Source: Rectinema subterraneum
GTDB lineage: Bacteria; Spirochaetota; Spirochaetia; Treponematales; Rectinemataceae
Length of the DNA stretch: 49,584 nt
Direction: 5' to 3'
Assembly: GCA_009768935.1 (NCBI GenBank)
Contig: WESA01000016.1
Coordinates: forward strand, 1-49,584
Positions 20,375 to 30,371 of this stretch are shown one piece after another; position 1 is the stretch's first letter; each line of letters opens with the position of its first letter. The notes beneath the pieces were generated by a model, which saw only the letters and a list, made by a program, of their open reading frames with translations, did not search any database and was not told the DNA's origin. The translations under genes were made by a program, and so were the position numbers.

Positions 20375-22369
20375 TCACGAGCACGCCACCTGCGCCTCGC
20401 CCGTCTCATCAAACTGGCTGTTGTAGAGCTCGGCATAGAATCCACACTTGGCAAGGAGCTCTTCGTGGGTGCCCTGCTCTACGATATCTCCGTGGTCCAT
20501 GACAAGAATGAGGTCAGCGTCGCGGATGGTCGAGAGCCGATGCGCGATCACAAAGCTGGTGCGCCCTTGCATGAGCGTGTTCATGGCTTTTTGAATCAGA
20601 AGCTCGGTGTGCGTGTCGACATTGCTCGTCGCCTCGTCGAGGATAAGCATGGGCGGATGCGCGAGCATGGCCCTCGCGATGGTCAGAAGCTGCTTCTGCC
20701 CTTGGGAAATATTGGTCGTTTCTTCATTCAGAACAAGGTTATAGCCCTCAGGGAAGGCGCGCACAAAGTGGTCGACATGCGCCGCTTTTGCCGATTCGAC
20801 AAGTTCCTCTTCAGCTGCATCGTGCTTCCCGTATGCAATATTTTCTTTTACGGTTCCCGAGAACAGCCAGGTATCCTGCAGAACCATGCCGAACCATGAA
20901 CGCACGACCGAGCGCGGCAGGTTCCGAATCGGTATTCCATCGACGAGAATCTCGCCACTGTCCGGTTCATAGAACCGCATGAGCAATTTGACAAGCGTCG
21001 TCTTGCCTGCACCTGTCGGGCCGACAATGGCGACCTTCTGCCCTGGCAGCACGGTCGCGCTGAAGTCCTTGATAATAGGCTCACCGGGCACATACCCAAA
21101 ATGCACATGCCTAAATTCGACCTTGCCTTCGATGCGCGCGGGGACAAGCGTCGCAGATGCCTCGGAATCGGGGCTCTCTTCCTCTCTGGCCAAAAACTCG
21201 AAGATGCGCTCGGCGGCCGCCGCTGTCTGTTGCAGCACATTCGAGATATTCGCTACCTGTGTGATGGGCTGGGTGAACGAGCGCACATACTGCAAGAAAG
21301 CTTGTATATCGCCCACTGTCACCATCTTCTTCGCCGCAAGGTAGCCGCCGGATACCGCGACCGCGACATAGCCCAGATTGCCGACAAAATTCATAAGCGG
21401 CATCATGATGCTCGACAAAAACTGGCTTTTCCAGGCCGACTGGTACAGTGTCGAATTCAGCGAGTCGAAGGTCTTGATGGCCCTGGACTCGCCGCCATAC
21501 GCCTTTACCACCGTATGCGCACCGAAATTTTCCTCGATATGCCCGTTCAGGTGTCCGAGATATTCTTGCTGTGTCTTGAAATACTTCTGGGAACGAATGA
21601 CAATAAAGCGCACCAGCACGAGCGAAAGCGGAATCATCACCATTGCGACAAGCGTCATCTGCCAGCTTATGGTGAGCATCATCACGAGCGCGCCGATAAG
21701 CGTCATCACCGAGGTGATCATCTGCGAAAGGCTCTGGCTCAATGTCTGGTTGACGGTGTCGACATCGTTCGTCATGCGGGAGAGTATTTCTCCATGGTTG
21801 GTGTTGTCGAATGCGCGGAAGGGCATGCGATTGATCTTTGCAAGTATATCTTTCCGCAAATTATACGTGATTTTTATCGCGATGCCGGATACGACCCATC
21901 CCTGTATATATTGAAGAATTGCCGAGGACAGATACAGACCGAGTACCGTCAGCAAAATGCTTCCGATTTTGGCAAAATCGATATCGCCTGTGCGAGAGAG
22001 TTTTTTAACGACGCCATCGAACAGCGTCGTGGTCGCGGTGCCGAGGACTTTCGGTCCCATAATTCCAAGAATCGTTGCAATAGTCGCAAGAATCATGACC
22101 GCAAGTATTGCCCAGCGATACGGGCCTAGGTATGCGATGAGTTTTTTCATCGTGCCCTTGAAGTCCTTGGATTTCTCGCCGGGCATGAGAGCTCCGGGGC
22201 CGCCGCGCCCCATCATGGCGCCAGGGCGGATTTTGGCTGTTCCCTGGGTGGAGCTGGGGGCACTTGAGGGTGCGCCTCCCTTGGCTGGCTCCATGCCACT
22301 GTTGGCATGGCTGGTTTGGGCCGGGCTTGCAGACTTCTGTATATTTTCAGGTTTTTGTGTGCCGTTCAT
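20375..22369 (-). CDS. ABC exporter subunit with complete catalytic ATPase (MdlB/LmrD-like)
   Basis: A 664-residue half-transporter: six membrane helices, then an ABC domain. The first ~70 residues are a low-complexity, Ser/Ala/Pro/Gly-rich extension. The ATPase has Walker A GPTGAGKTT, Walker B MLILDEATSNVD and the switch histidine (VIAHRLST), but its signature reads ISQGQ instead of LSGGQ. That is the pattern of the catalytic subunit in heterodimeric exporters, whose poor signature falls at the partner's degenerate site. The start overlaps the stop of the partner gene (ATGA). Likely export of hydrophobic compounds or peptides; ligand unknown. Confidence 0.9.
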   Translation of the reverse strand: MNGTQKPENIQKSASPAQTSHANSGMEPAKGGAPSSAPSSTQGTAKIRPGAMMGRGGPGALMPGEKSKDFKGTMKKLIAYLGPYRWAILAVMILATIATILGIMGPKVLGTATTTLFDGVVKKLSRTGDIDFAKIGSILLTVLGLYLSSAILQYIQGWVVSGIAIKITYNLRKDILAKINRMPFRAFDNTNHGEILSRMTNDVDTVNQTLSQSLSQMITSVMTLIGALVMMLTISWQMTLVAMVMIPLSLVLVRFIVIRSQKYFKTQQEYLGHLNGHIEENFGAHTVVKAYGGESRAIKTFDSLNSTLYQSAWKSQFLSSIMMPLMNFVGNLGYVAVAVSGGYLAAKKMVTVGDIQAFLQYVRSFTQPITQVANISNVLQQTAAAAERIFEFLAREEESPDSEASATLVPARIEGKVEFRHVHFGYVPGEPIIKDFSATVLPGQKVAIVGPTGAGKTTLVKLLMRFYEPDSGEILVDGIPIRNLPRSVVRSWFGMVLQDTWLFSGTVKENIAYGKHDAAEEELVESAKAAHVDHFVRAFPEGYNLVLNEETTNISQGQKQLLTIARAMLAHPPMLILDEATSNVDTHTELLIQKAMNTLMQGRTSFVIAHRLSTIRDADLILVMDHGDIVEQGTHEELLAKCGFYAELYNSQFDETGEAQVACS

Positions 22370-24672
22370 GCAAGTTCCTCCTGCTTGAGCTGCGAGAGTG
22401 CGATATCGAGATACACATCGCAGGTTTTCATAAGTTCTTCGTGCTTCCCGATTCCTACTACATGCCCATCATCGAGGACAATGATCTGTTCAGCATGGCG
22501 AATAGGAGCCACACGCTGGGAGACCAGGAAAACGGTGCTGTCCTTGGCGTAGGTCTTCAATGCCGCACGGATTGCCCGCTCGGTACGGTAATCGAGGGCA
22601 GAAAAACTCTCATCGAAAATGTAGACCGGCGCTCGGCGCACGAGCGCGCGGGCGATAGCGAGGCGCTGCCGCTGGCCGCCGGAAACATTCATGCCCCCTT
22701 GAGAAATCTGGCGCTCAAGCCCTTCCGGGCTTTCTTCAACCAGGCTCCATATCTGGGACAATTCAAGCGCTTCTTTGACTTCTTCTTCTGCCGCGCTGTC
22801 TTTTCCATAACGAACATTGTCTGCAATGCTGCCGCTGAAAAGCATGCTCTTCTGGGGCACGAAACCGATCGCGCCCCGCAAATCCGAAAGCGCCAGCGTT
22901 CTGATATCAGTACCATCAAGCAGGACAGCGCCTTCTGTTACGTCATACAGGCGCGGAATGAGGCTGACGAGCGTCGACTTGCCTGAACCTGTCGTGCCGA
23001 TTATCGCCGTGGTTGTACCAGGCTTCGCGGTAAAGCTGATATCATGCAGGACATCTTCCTGCGCTCCCGGATAGCGGAAGCGGACATTGCGGAATTCAAT
23101 TTCGCCGCGAGTCGGTTTCGGAAGCAGCTTTGGCGCTTCAGGATCCTTGATGCTCACCGGCGTATTGACAACTTCTGCGATGCGGTCGGCAGAGACGCTC
23201 GCTCGCGGCAGCATGATGAACATCATTGACATCATGAGGAATGCAAAGAAAATCTGCATCGAATACTGCATGAAAGCCATCATATCGCCGACGCGGATCG
23301 AACCGGCCGAGACTTCGTGGGATCCGACCCATATGATAGAAACGCTGACCACATTCATGATCACGGTCATAATGGGCATCAGTACGACCATGACGCGCGT
23401 CACATAGAGCATTGTGCTGGTCAAATCGCGGTTTGCCTTGTCAAAGCGCTGTACTTCATGGTCCTGCCGGTTAAATGCGCGAATGACCATCATGCCGGAA
23501 AGATTTTCGCGCACAACGAGATTGAGCCTGTCGACCAGCTTCTGCACAGTGCGGAATCTCGGCACAACAAGGGCAAATACAAGACCAATAATGCCAATAA
23601 GCACGCCTACGGCTGCAGCGATAATCCACCACATTCCGGAGGCTTTCCCGAGCGCGCGTATGACACCCCCGATACCGATGATCGGCGCATAGAACAGCAT
23701 CCGCGTGCCCATCATGATCATCATCTGAACCTGCGTCACGTCGTTCGTGGAACGCGTAATCAGCGATGCTGTGGAGAACGAATCGAACTCCGCAAGCGAA
23801 AAATCCTCAACCTTGGTAAAAACTGCCCGCCTGAGGTCGCGCGCTGTTCCTGCTGCCACTCTCGACCCCAAAAAGCCGACCATAATGGTTGAAGCCACGG
23901 AAATGAGTGTAATGATGAGCATTATCGCGCCAATGCTCAGGATGTATCCTGTTTGGAGGACTACTGTGTCGACGCCAAGCGCTTCAAATTCCTTCTGGAG
24001 TCCTCGAACAACGAGCTGCGATTTTGCGAGAGGGTCGAGGCTGTCGATCTGCGAAAGAATGGCTTGCGGACTGAGAGCCGCCGGGGCGCCTGAGGCCTGG
24101 CCGCTCGGCACTTGGCCGCTTGGCGCGGGCATGTTCGGCGCGGCTGCGCCTGGCACCGCGCCAGCCGAAGGCAATGTGCCTGCAGACGGTCCTGCGCTTG
24201 GCACCGCCCCTCCAAGTGCCCCAGCGCCACCCATCGCAGCCGCATTCGGCAGCTGCGACATCACCACAAGCTTTGGATATTCTGCAAGGAAGACCTGGCG
24301 CGCTGCATCGACAGCAGCCTTGTCCGAAAGATCCAGCGACATGACCGGCTCGGAGTTCGCGAGCGGCCATTTTTTCGAAAGCGTTTTGGCCTGATCCGAG
24401 CCGGGCGTTACGTGCGTATAGACCTTTTGAAGCGCTGCAAATTTCTCGCCTGCGCCTTCGGCCTGCAAAAGCCTGCCGAGCGCCTCGAAACTGCTTATGC
24501 GGATAACCTGCGGGAGATCCGGCTCGATGCCGCCCTGCTGAATACCGATATTGACAATTTTGGAAAGATAGTCAGGCAATGACAGGTCAGCATTCGCCTG
24601 AATAAACAAAAGCGCAATCACCAATACAATGCTGAGCCAATATGGTTTCAGATAACGGAATAACGTGCGCAT
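22366..24672 (-). CDS. ABC exporter subunit with degenerate switch histidine (MdlA/LmrC-like)
   Basis: A 768-residue half-transporter paired with the next gene. Walker A is GTTGSGKST, the signature is VSGGQ, Walker B is IFDESFSALD, and the switch histidine is replaced by Gln (VSQRVAPIR), marking it as the non-equivalent ATPase of a heterodimer. About 215 residues separate the first and second membrane helices, far more than the short loop usual in exporters. Residues ~143-200 of this insert are an Ala/Gly/Pro/Ser-rich low-complexity tract. The insert would face outside the membrane and is a possible substrate-gating or contact domain. Confidence 0.88.
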   Translation of the reverse strand: MRTLFRYLKPYWLSIVLVIALLFIQANADLSLPDYLSKIVNIGIQQGGIEPDLPQVIRISSFEALGRLLQAEGAGEKFAALQKVYTHVTPGSDQAKTLSKKWPLANSEPVMSLDLSDKAAVDAARQVFLAEYPKLVVMSQLPNAAAMGGAGALGGAVPSAGPSAGTLPSAGAVPGAAAPNMPAPSGQVPSGQASGAPAALSPQAILSQIDSLDPLAKSQLVVRGLQKEFEALGVDTVVLQTGYILSIGAIMLIITLISVASTIMVGFLGSRVAAGTARDLRRAVFTKVEDFSLAEFDSFSTASLITRSTNDVTQVQMMIMMGTRMLFYAPIIGIGGVIRALGKASGMWWIIAAAVGVLIGIIGLVFALVVPRFRTVQKLVDRLNLVVRENLSGMMVIRAFNRQDHEVQRFDKANRDLTSTMLYVTRVMVVLMPIMTVIMNVVSVSIIWVGSHEVSAGSIRVGDMMAFMQYSMQIFFAFLMMSMMFIMLPRASVSADRIAEVVNTPVSIKDPEAPKLLPKPTRGEIEFRNVRFRYPGAQEDVLHDISFTAKPGTTTAIIGTTGSGKSTLVSLIPRLYDVTEGAVLLDGTDIRTLALSDLRGAIGFVPQKSMLFSGSIADNVRYGKDSAAEEEVKEALELSQIWSLVEESPEGLERQISQGGMNVSGGQRQRLAIARALVRRAPVYIFDESFSALDYRTERAIRAALKTYAKDSTVFLVSQRVAPIRHAEQIIVLDDGHVVGIGKHEELMKTCDVYLDIALSQLKQEELA

Positions 24673-24682
24673 TCAATTCTCC

Positions 24683-25150
24683 TTAGTGGCTGCTTGGGGT
24701 GTGCAGTGCGGTTTCAAGCTGCTCAGCTATCTGCGCAAACTGATTAAATAGGCCGGCTGCTTCTTTTGCTTTTTCTTCGCTGAGGCTGCTGCAAAAGTGT
24801 CCGATCCATTCCTGCCGCGCTTCAATACTGCGCTCGATAATCGTTTTTCCTTTCTGCGTGAGTAAAAGCCGCCGCACTCTTCGGTCATGGGGATCTTCCA
24901 GACGATCGACCAATCCAAGCTGTACGAGTTTATCCACCATCTGGCTCGCCGCAGCACCGCTCACGCCCAGCTCATCGCCAAGCTCGGTCACTGCACAGCG
25001 CTTATCGCCATTCAAGCGGAACAGCACCGCAATCTGCGGCATCGAAAGGCCTATCTCTGTGGCAAATGTAATAAAGCCTCTCATCGAGAGCCGCATTATC
25101 TGGCTGATCCATGCCTTCAGCGCGTTCTCGAGTTCACTATGTTCAGACAT
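24683..25150 (-). CDS. MarR-family transcriptional regulator
   Basis: A 155-residue winged-helix regulator: the helix-turn-helix spans about residues 45-75 (VTELGDELGVSGAAASQMVDKL), followed by a wing with EDPHDRRVRRL, the MarR hallmark. It is the first gene of the exporter operon, ten bases ahead of the first transporter gene, and probably represses the operon until a toxic ligand binds. AAGGA precedes the ATG. Confidence 0.92.
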   Translation of the reverse strand: MSEHSELENALKAWISQIMRLSMRGFITFATEIGLSMPQIAVLFRLNGDKRCAVTELGDELGVSGAAASQMVDKLVQLGLVDRLEDPHDRRVRRLLLTQKGKTIIERSIEARQEWIGHFCSSLSEEKAKEAAGLFNQFAQIAEQLETALHTPSSH

Positions 25151-25181
25151 TGTTAGAGTCCTTAGAAGATAAGATGAATAA

Positions 25182-25210
25182 ATAATAAAGAAAACTTATA
25201 TTTTCGGCAA
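25182..25210 (-). promoter_or_regulatory. Promoter of the MarR-ABC exporter operon
   Basis: On the minus strand TTGCCG is followed after 17 bases by TATTAT, about 30 bases before the MarR start. The AT-rich sequence around the -10 is a plausible place for MarR autorepression, but no clean palindrome is visible. Confidence 0.5.
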
Positions 25211-25240
25211 GTCCTCGGATTGGGCGCGCCATTCTCCCGC

Positions 25241-26785
25241 CTAGAAATACTTCCCCCTGCAGTACAGCACATCGAGCATATCGAGGCGCTGGGTATGGGT
25301 GGCGAGCCGCGTGCTGAAATCATTGAAATCGCGATTCTCGCGCGGACTCCAGAACACCTCCGAGAGCGCGCAGAGGCGCGGAAAGAGCATGTACTCAGCC
25401 TGTCTGCCAAAATACACAAGTTCGCTCCACAGGTTCGCCTGCCCGCCAAGGATGTGCGCCGCCTCTTCTTTACGGAGGCCATCGGGCACGGGATCGAAGT
25501 TGTAGGAATCCTTCAGCGTGCAGACGCCGAGATGGCCGGGCTCCTCAGGCACATCGAACTGCTTGTGATCGAGGTAGCAAGCCTTGGTCTGAGGGCACAT
25601 GACGACATCATAGCCAAGCGAAGCTGCACGAACCCCAGGCTCAGCGCCCCGCCATGACATGATGAGCGTATCCTTTTGGATGCCGCCTTCCAGCACCTCA
25701 TCCCAGCCGATCATCCGCTTGCCGCAGCGCGTAAGCATCTCAGCCATCCTGCCCATGAACCACGCCTGCAAGCGCTCGGGCTCGTACTGGCCGCCACCCT
25801 TGCGCATGCCAAGCACATCCATTCGCGATCTGCATGCCGGGCAAGAAAGCCATCGCGCTTTCGGGGCTTCGTCACCGCCCATGTGCACATATTCGCCGGG
25901 GAACATCGCGCAAACCTCTTCAAGCACCTCGTCTATAAAGGCCAACACGCGATCATTCCCTGCACACAAAATATCTTCGAAAATGCCGTAGTGGTCTTCA
26001 GGCTTGAAGAGGACCGAGGGATCGCTCGCGCCCCTGCATGAAAACTCGGGATGCGACGCAAGGAGCGCGGTCGAATGGCCTGGCGTCTCGATTTCCGGCA
26101 CTACCATGATATGCCGCGCTGCTGCATATTCCACAACGCGCGCTACATCGGCTCTCGTATAAAAGCCGCCCTTTTCCCATTCGATCTCATACCGCATGTC
26201 CTGTCGGAATGCGCCTCGACCAGTCAGCTCGGGTTTCGAAGCAATTTCGAGTCGCCATGCCTGATCGTCAGTGAGATGCCAATGGAACACATTCAGCTTG
26301 TGCAGAGCGGCGAGATCGAGCAGTTTTTCTATAAATTCCACCCTGAAGAAATTGCGCGCACAGTCGAGCATGAATCCACGCCATGCAAAACGCGGCCAAT
26401 CCTGAATCCGCAAGGATCGCAGCGCTCGGCTCTGCGAAAGCGCGAGCTGATACAGGCTTGACGCTCCTCGGACAATGCCAGCCGCATCCTTCGCTGCAAT
26501 GCGAATCCCCTGCGGTGCTATGCCAAGTTCGTATTCTTCGGCCCGCTGCATTCCCGGATCGAGGCTGAGGCTGATCGAGGTCGCCGCGTTTGCCACAGGC
26601 GCCCTTGAGATACCAACCTGCCCGACTCCTTCAATTCCCGAAAGCCACTCGGCCAGTAGCGCCGCTTCTTTTTCCAGCCCCGCCGACACCTGAACACTCA
26701 TCCCGGGACCTAGCTCAAAAACCCCTTCCTTCGCCTCGCAGAGCACAGGAATCGGAACAAGATCGCACCCCATGGGCACCCCCAT
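25241..26785 (-). CDS. GH20 beta-N-acetylhexosaminidase
   Basis: A 514-residue glycoside hydrolase family 20 enzyme. An N-terminal GH20b-like domain precedes the barrel. The catalytic Asp-Glu pair is in HMGGDEAP (D305, E306) and the HWHLTDDQAWRLE segment lines the substrate pocket. It should remove terminal beta-linked GlcNAc or GalNAc. No signal peptide is visible, so it acts in the cytoplasm on imported oligosaccharides, matching the ABC importer upstream. Its ATG directly follows the GH1 stop codon; an alternative ATG lies 12 bases downstream and either could be used. Confidence 0.93.
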   Translation of the reverse strand: MGVPMGCDLVPIPVLCEAKEGVFELGPGMSVQVSAGLEKEAALLAEWLSGIEGVGQVGISRAPVANAATSISLSLDPGMQRAEEYELGIAPQGIRIAAKDAAGIVRGASSLYQLALSQSRALRSLRIQDWPRFAWRGFMLDCARNFFRVEFIEKLLDLAALHKLNVFHWHLTDDQAWRLEIASKPELTGRGAFRQDMRYEIEWEKGGFYTRADVARVVEYAAARHIMVVPEIETPGHSTALLASHPEFSCRGASDPSVLFKPEDHYGIFEDILCAGNDRVLAFIDEVLEEVCAMFPGEYVHMGGDEAPKARWLSCPACRSRMDVLGMRKGGGQYEPERLQAWFMGRMAEMLTRCGKRMIGWDEVLEGGIQKDTLIMSWRGAEPGVRAASLGYDVVMCPQTKACYLDHKQFDVPEEPGHLGVCTLKDSYNFDPVPDGLRKEEAAHILGGQANLWSELVYFGRQAEYMLFPRLCALSEVFWSPRENRDFNDFSTRLATHTQRLDMLDVLYCRGKYF

Positions 26786-28126
26786 CTAAAGCCCAAAGCC
26801 CGCAATCGCGTCGCGATAGTAATAAAAACTGAGCTTGGGCCGCCGCGCCTTGGTAATATGATCGATGCTCACCAAGCCAAATTTGCGCGTATATCCGAAT
26901 GACCACTCGAAATTGTCCATGAGGCTCCAGACAAAATAGCCTTTCAGCGGCACCTCGTCAGCGATTACCTGCCGGCATGCTGCAAGATGCTCTCTCAGGT
27001 ATTCGATTCTGTCATAATCGCGAATCACACCATCGGGCGAAGGCGCATCTGCAAAGGCCGCCCCGTTTTCTGTCACATACAGTACTTTTGCCGGCCAGTT
27101 CCTCGCTATATGCATTAAAATGCGGCGCAAACCCTGCGCTTCGATATCCCACCCCATCTCGGTTTTTCTTTGCCAGGTAGGCACATATTCAAAGCCATAC
27201 GGATTTTCTTCGCTTAGCAGCGCTGCGCGCACTGCATCCTCGTTATAGTAATTCACCCCGATAAAATCGATCGGCGCGGCAATAATGTCCATGTCGCCGG
27301 GCTCGATGGGCATCTGGCTCCCAAAGTGCTGCATGAAAAGCTCGGGGTAGCCCCGCCCGAACACAGGATCGAGCCATAGCGATGTCCGTTCGATCGACGC
27401 ACGCTCCGATGCTTCGACATCCTCCGGTCTCAGAGTCGCTGGCCTCGGCTTTGCCGCATTGATGACGAGGCCATATTCGCCTTTGAATCCGCCCTCGCGG
27501 TATGCTCTCGCCGCAAGTCCATGTGCCAAAAGAAGATGGTGCACTGCCCTGCTTGTCTTCTCCCTGTCGCGCAAGCCAGGCGCATGCTCGCCGGTAAGGT
27601 GCCCCAGAAACGCAGCGCACCAAGGCTCGTTCATGCTTGTCCAGTGCTCGACCCGATCTCCGATGGCCTTGTACATGATCCGGGCGTATTCCTCGAAACG
27701 GAACGCAGTGTCGCGATTTCGCCAGCCGCCGGCATCTTCGAGGGCCTGTGGAAGATCCCAGTGGAACAGTTCAAGCCAGGGCTCGATGCCAGCCTCCCGC
27801 AAGCCATCGACAAGCCGCGAATAGTAATCGAGTCCTTTCTGGTTGGGCTTGCCCTTGCCATCAGGCTGAATCCGCGTCCACGAAACCGAAAAGCGATACG
27901 CACCCGCATTCAACTCTTTGAGCAGCGCGACATCCTCTCTCCACCGATGGTACGAATCGCAGGCGATATCCCCTGTGTGCCCCTGAACCACCTTCCCGGG
28001 CGTATGCGAAAATGTATCCCATATCGAAGGCCCGCGCCCATCTTCGCTCGCTGCGCCCTCGATTTGATAGCTCGATGTAGAACAACCCCAGACAAAATCC
28101 TCAGGAAATCCGTCCTGCCGCTTCAT
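26786..28126 (-). CDS. GH1 beta-glucosidase/beta-glycosidase
   Basis: A 446-residue family 1 glycosidase with the acid/base glutamate in TSMNEPW (E167) and the nucleophile in YVTENGAA (E353). FVWGCSTSSYQIEG at the N-terminus is the standard GH1 opening. It has no signal peptide, so it hydrolyses beta-linked di- or oligosaccharides in the cytoplasm. GH1 enzymes vary (glucose, galactose, mannose), and the neighbouring beta-mannosidase and hexosaminidase leave the natural substrate open. AAAGGAG lies well placed before the ATG. Confidence 0.94.
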   Translation of the reverse strand: MKRQDGFPEDFVWGCSTSSYQIEGAASEDGRGPSIWDTFSHTPGKVVQGHTGDIACDSYHRWREDVALLKELNAGAYRFSVSWTRIQPDGKGKPNQKGLDYYSRLVDGLREAGIEPWLELFHWDLPQALEDAGGWRNRDTAFRFEEYARIMYKAIGDRVEHWTSMNEPWCAAFLGHLTGEHAPGLRDREKTSRAVHHLLLAHGLAARAYREGGFKGEYGLVINAAKPRPATLRPEDVEASERASIERTSLWLDPVFGRGYPELFMQHFGSQMPIEPGDMDIIAAPIDFIGVNYYNEDAVRAALLSEENPYGFEYVPTWQRKTEMGWDIEAQGLRRILMHIARNWPAKVLYVTENGAAFADAPSPDGVIRDYDRIEYLREHLAACRQVIADEVPLKGYFVWSLMDNFEWSFGYTRKFGLVSIDHITKARRPKLSFYYYRDAIAGFGL

Positions 28127-28207
28127 GCAATGCTCCTTTCAGCCTTTATGGCGCCCGCGGCCTCACTGCAATCGCGCTGCGCCCCAATTCAATCTGAAGC
28201 CTATTGC

Positions 28208-29068
28208 TCAACCCTTTATCGCGCCCGCCGCCACGCCCTTCGTAATCTGCTTGCGGAAAATCATATAGAATACCAGCATCGGCACCATCCCGATGGTCAG
28301 CGCCGCAAACTGTTTCCCGTAATCAGTGGAGAGCGAGCCCGAAAACTTGTAGATGCCCAGCGGCAACGACTTGAGCTCGGTCTTGGACACCAGAATATTG
28401 ATAAGCGCGAACTCGTTCCATAGCCCCGTAATGTTCAGCATCGCGAGCGTCGTTGCCACGGGCACGCTCATCGGCACAATTATCTTCAGAAAAATCGTAA
28501 AAAAACCTGCCCCATCGATGCGCGCCGACTCGACCACCGCACTCGGAATCGCCTTAATGTACTCCGTCGCAAGGTATATCCCGATAGGTAGCCCAGCCCC
28601 GATATACACAAGCAGCACCGCGAGCCTCGTATTATAAAGGCCAAGCAGATTCACCTCCAGAAACAGAGGGATCATCAGAGTCTGCGTCGTGAGCAGAATC
28701 CCGATGACAAAACTGTTGTAAATAAGCTTTGTCGCCCTCGACTTCAACTTCGCAAAGGCAAACCCCGCCATCAGCGAAAGAAAAATGATCCCCGCTGTCG
28801 CGCCCAGCGTGTAGAGCACCGAGTTCGGGAACAAAAGCCCGAAATCGCCCATTTTCCATGCTTCCACATAGTTCTGGAGTGTAGGCGCCCTGGGAAAAGC
28901 AAGCTGGCTCACCTGGAATTCCCTCGTGGTCTTGAACGAGTTCATGATAAGCCAGAAAATCGGGTACAAGGTCATCAGCGCAAAAAGGCTCATCACAATA
29001 TACACAGCCCCCCGCCCCACGGCAGCGAGCGCTTTTTGCAACTTCGTTTCTTTGATCATCTCGGACAT
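28208..29068 (-). CDS. Carbohydrate ABC transporter permease, MalG type
   Basis: A 286-residue inner-membrane permease of the CUT1 class with six hydrophobic helices and the EAA loop AVVESARIDGAGFFTIFLKIIVP-like that contacts the ATPase. It ends VAAGAIKG, as most MalG-type proteins do. Three bases separate it from the MalF-type permease gene. No ATPase is encoded in this operon, so it presumably uses a shared MsmK-type ATPase elsewhere, as is common in Firmicutes and spirochaetes. Confidence 0.93.
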   Translation of the reverse strand: MSEMIKETKLQKALAAVGRGAVYIVMSLFALMTLYPIFWLIMNSFKTTREFQVSQLAFPRAPTLQNYVEAWKMGDFGLLFPNSVLYTLGATAGIIFLSLMAGFAFAKLKSRATKLIYNSFVIGILLTTQTLMIPLFLEVNLLGLYNTRLAVLLVYIGAGLPIGIYLATEYIKAIPSAVVESARIDGAGFFTIFLKIIVPMSVPVATTLAMLNITGLWNEFALINILVSKTELKSLPLGIYKFSGSLSTDYGKQFAALTIGMVPMLVFYMIFRKQITKGVAAGAIKG

Positions 29069-29071
29069 CGC

Positions 29072-30196
29072 TCATTCCTCCTTTCCGCCGTAGCGTTTTT
29101 CCACAGCCTTTGTGAGCACAATCAGCACTACGCTGATGAGGACCATAATGAGCGAAATCGCATTCGCAAGCGGAAAATTGGGCCTTCCCAGGAATGCGTT
29201 GTTGTACATATAAATAGAAAGAATTTCGGTGACCCGCGACGGTCCTCCGCCCGTCATCGCGAAGATAAGGGCGAAGCTCGACAGCGAGCCCGAAATCGCA
29301 AGTATCGCGGAATTGACAATCGTGCCCGACAGCGCAGGCAGAATGATGTAGCGCATGACCTGCCCCTCGTTTGCGCCGTCGATCCGCGCCGATTCGATGA
29401 TCTGCGCATCGATTTTCTGCATATTTGCAAGAAAGAGAATGAGATACATGCCCGTGTACATCCACAGGATGACAAACAGAACTGGCAGCATCGCGATATC
29501 CGTTTTGGTCAGAAATGCAGGGCTCCATTTCTGCACAAAGAGATTGCTGAGCGCAGTGTAGATTTCTGAAATCGGCTGCCCATTGTACGATGCCAGCAAA
29601 TCCCTTAGCTCCGGCACAGGGTCCGAAAACATTGCCTGCCCGGAAGGCCCGGCCAAGTGCAGTATTTTTTTGATGACATCATCCGAAAGCGAAAAGCCCC
29701 CGGCTCCATCAAAAATCGCCTTCAGCTGCCCCTGGAAACTGCTCGCATGAATGCTGTTCACTATTTCGGCAATAGGCCCGTGCGGCGAAAAAATCACTTG
29801 CCACAAAAGGCCAACCACAATCACCGAAATGATATTCGGCACATAGAGCACGCCCTGCCAGAAACTCGGCGCTCGTACTATTTTCGAGTAAATGAAATAC
29901 GCGAATATAAAACCGAGCGGGAGCTGGCCGAACACAGAAATCAATACAATATACAAGTTATTTTTAAGCGCATTCCAGAACCACGGGTCGGTAAACACGC
30001 GGGCATACGCGGAAAATCCGGCGAATCCCCATTTTTCTCCCCCGAACATCTTGCCGCCCGAATAGTTCGAGACCGACAACATGATCGAAAGAATGATAGG
30101 GAATGCCATGACAAGAAGATAGAGAGCGAATGCCGGCATCACCATTGCCCAATATGCCCGCTTTTCTTCCAGATGTACTCTATTCAAATGCACCAT
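29072..30196 (-). CDS. Carbohydrate ABC transporter permease, MalF type
   Basis: A 374-residue CUT1 permease. The EAA motif is visible as IIESARIDGANEGQVMRYIILP-like near residue 270. The protein is longer than the usual ~300 residues because of an insert of roughly 70 residues (about 130-205) in the periplasmic loop that contains LSDDVIKKILHLAG. It pairs with the MalG-type permease downstream, and the binding protein gene lies upstream beyond a hairpin. Confidence 0.92.
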   Translation of the reverse strand: MVHLNRVHLEEKRAYWAMVMPAFALYLLVMAFPIILSIMLSVSNYSGGKMFGGEKWGFAGFSAYARVFTDPWFWNALKNNLYIVLISVFGQLPLGFIFAYFIYSKIVRAPSFWQGVLYVPNIISVIVVGLLWQVIFSPHGPIAEIVNSIHASSFQGQLKAIFDGAGGFSLSDDVIKKILHLAGPSGQAMFSDPVPELRDLLASYNGQPISEIYTALSNLFVQKWSPAFLTKTDIAMLPVLFVILWMYTGMYLILFLANMQKIDAQIIESARIDGANEGQVMRYIILPALSGTIVNSAILAISGSLSSFALIFAMTGGGPSRVTEILSIYMYNNAFLGRPNFPLANAISLIMVLISVVLIVLTKAVEKRYGGKEE

Positions 30197-30300
30197 AGCA
30201 ACTCCAGAAATGGCCAGCGACTCATATACTGCGTTCCATTTTTTGCAGCGCTTATTAAAGCGCTTTTTTGCGGCGCCTTTGCAGCGCCTCGAGTTTTTCG

Positions 30301-30357
30301 TAAAACAAAACCAGGATGCCTGGCCGCACTTTTACGCGCGGCACAGCTGCATCCTGG
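30301..30357 (-). terminator. Partial terminator/attenuator between binding protein and permease genes
   Basis: On the minus strand CCAGGATGC and GCATCCTGG form a nine-pair stem enclosing a GC-rich inner hairpin and are followed by TTTTGTTTT. It sits right after the binding-protein stop, within the operon. Such sites usually trim most transcripts so that the binding protein is made in excess over the permeases. Confidence 0.65.
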
Positions 30358-30371
30358 CTCACAATTATTTA

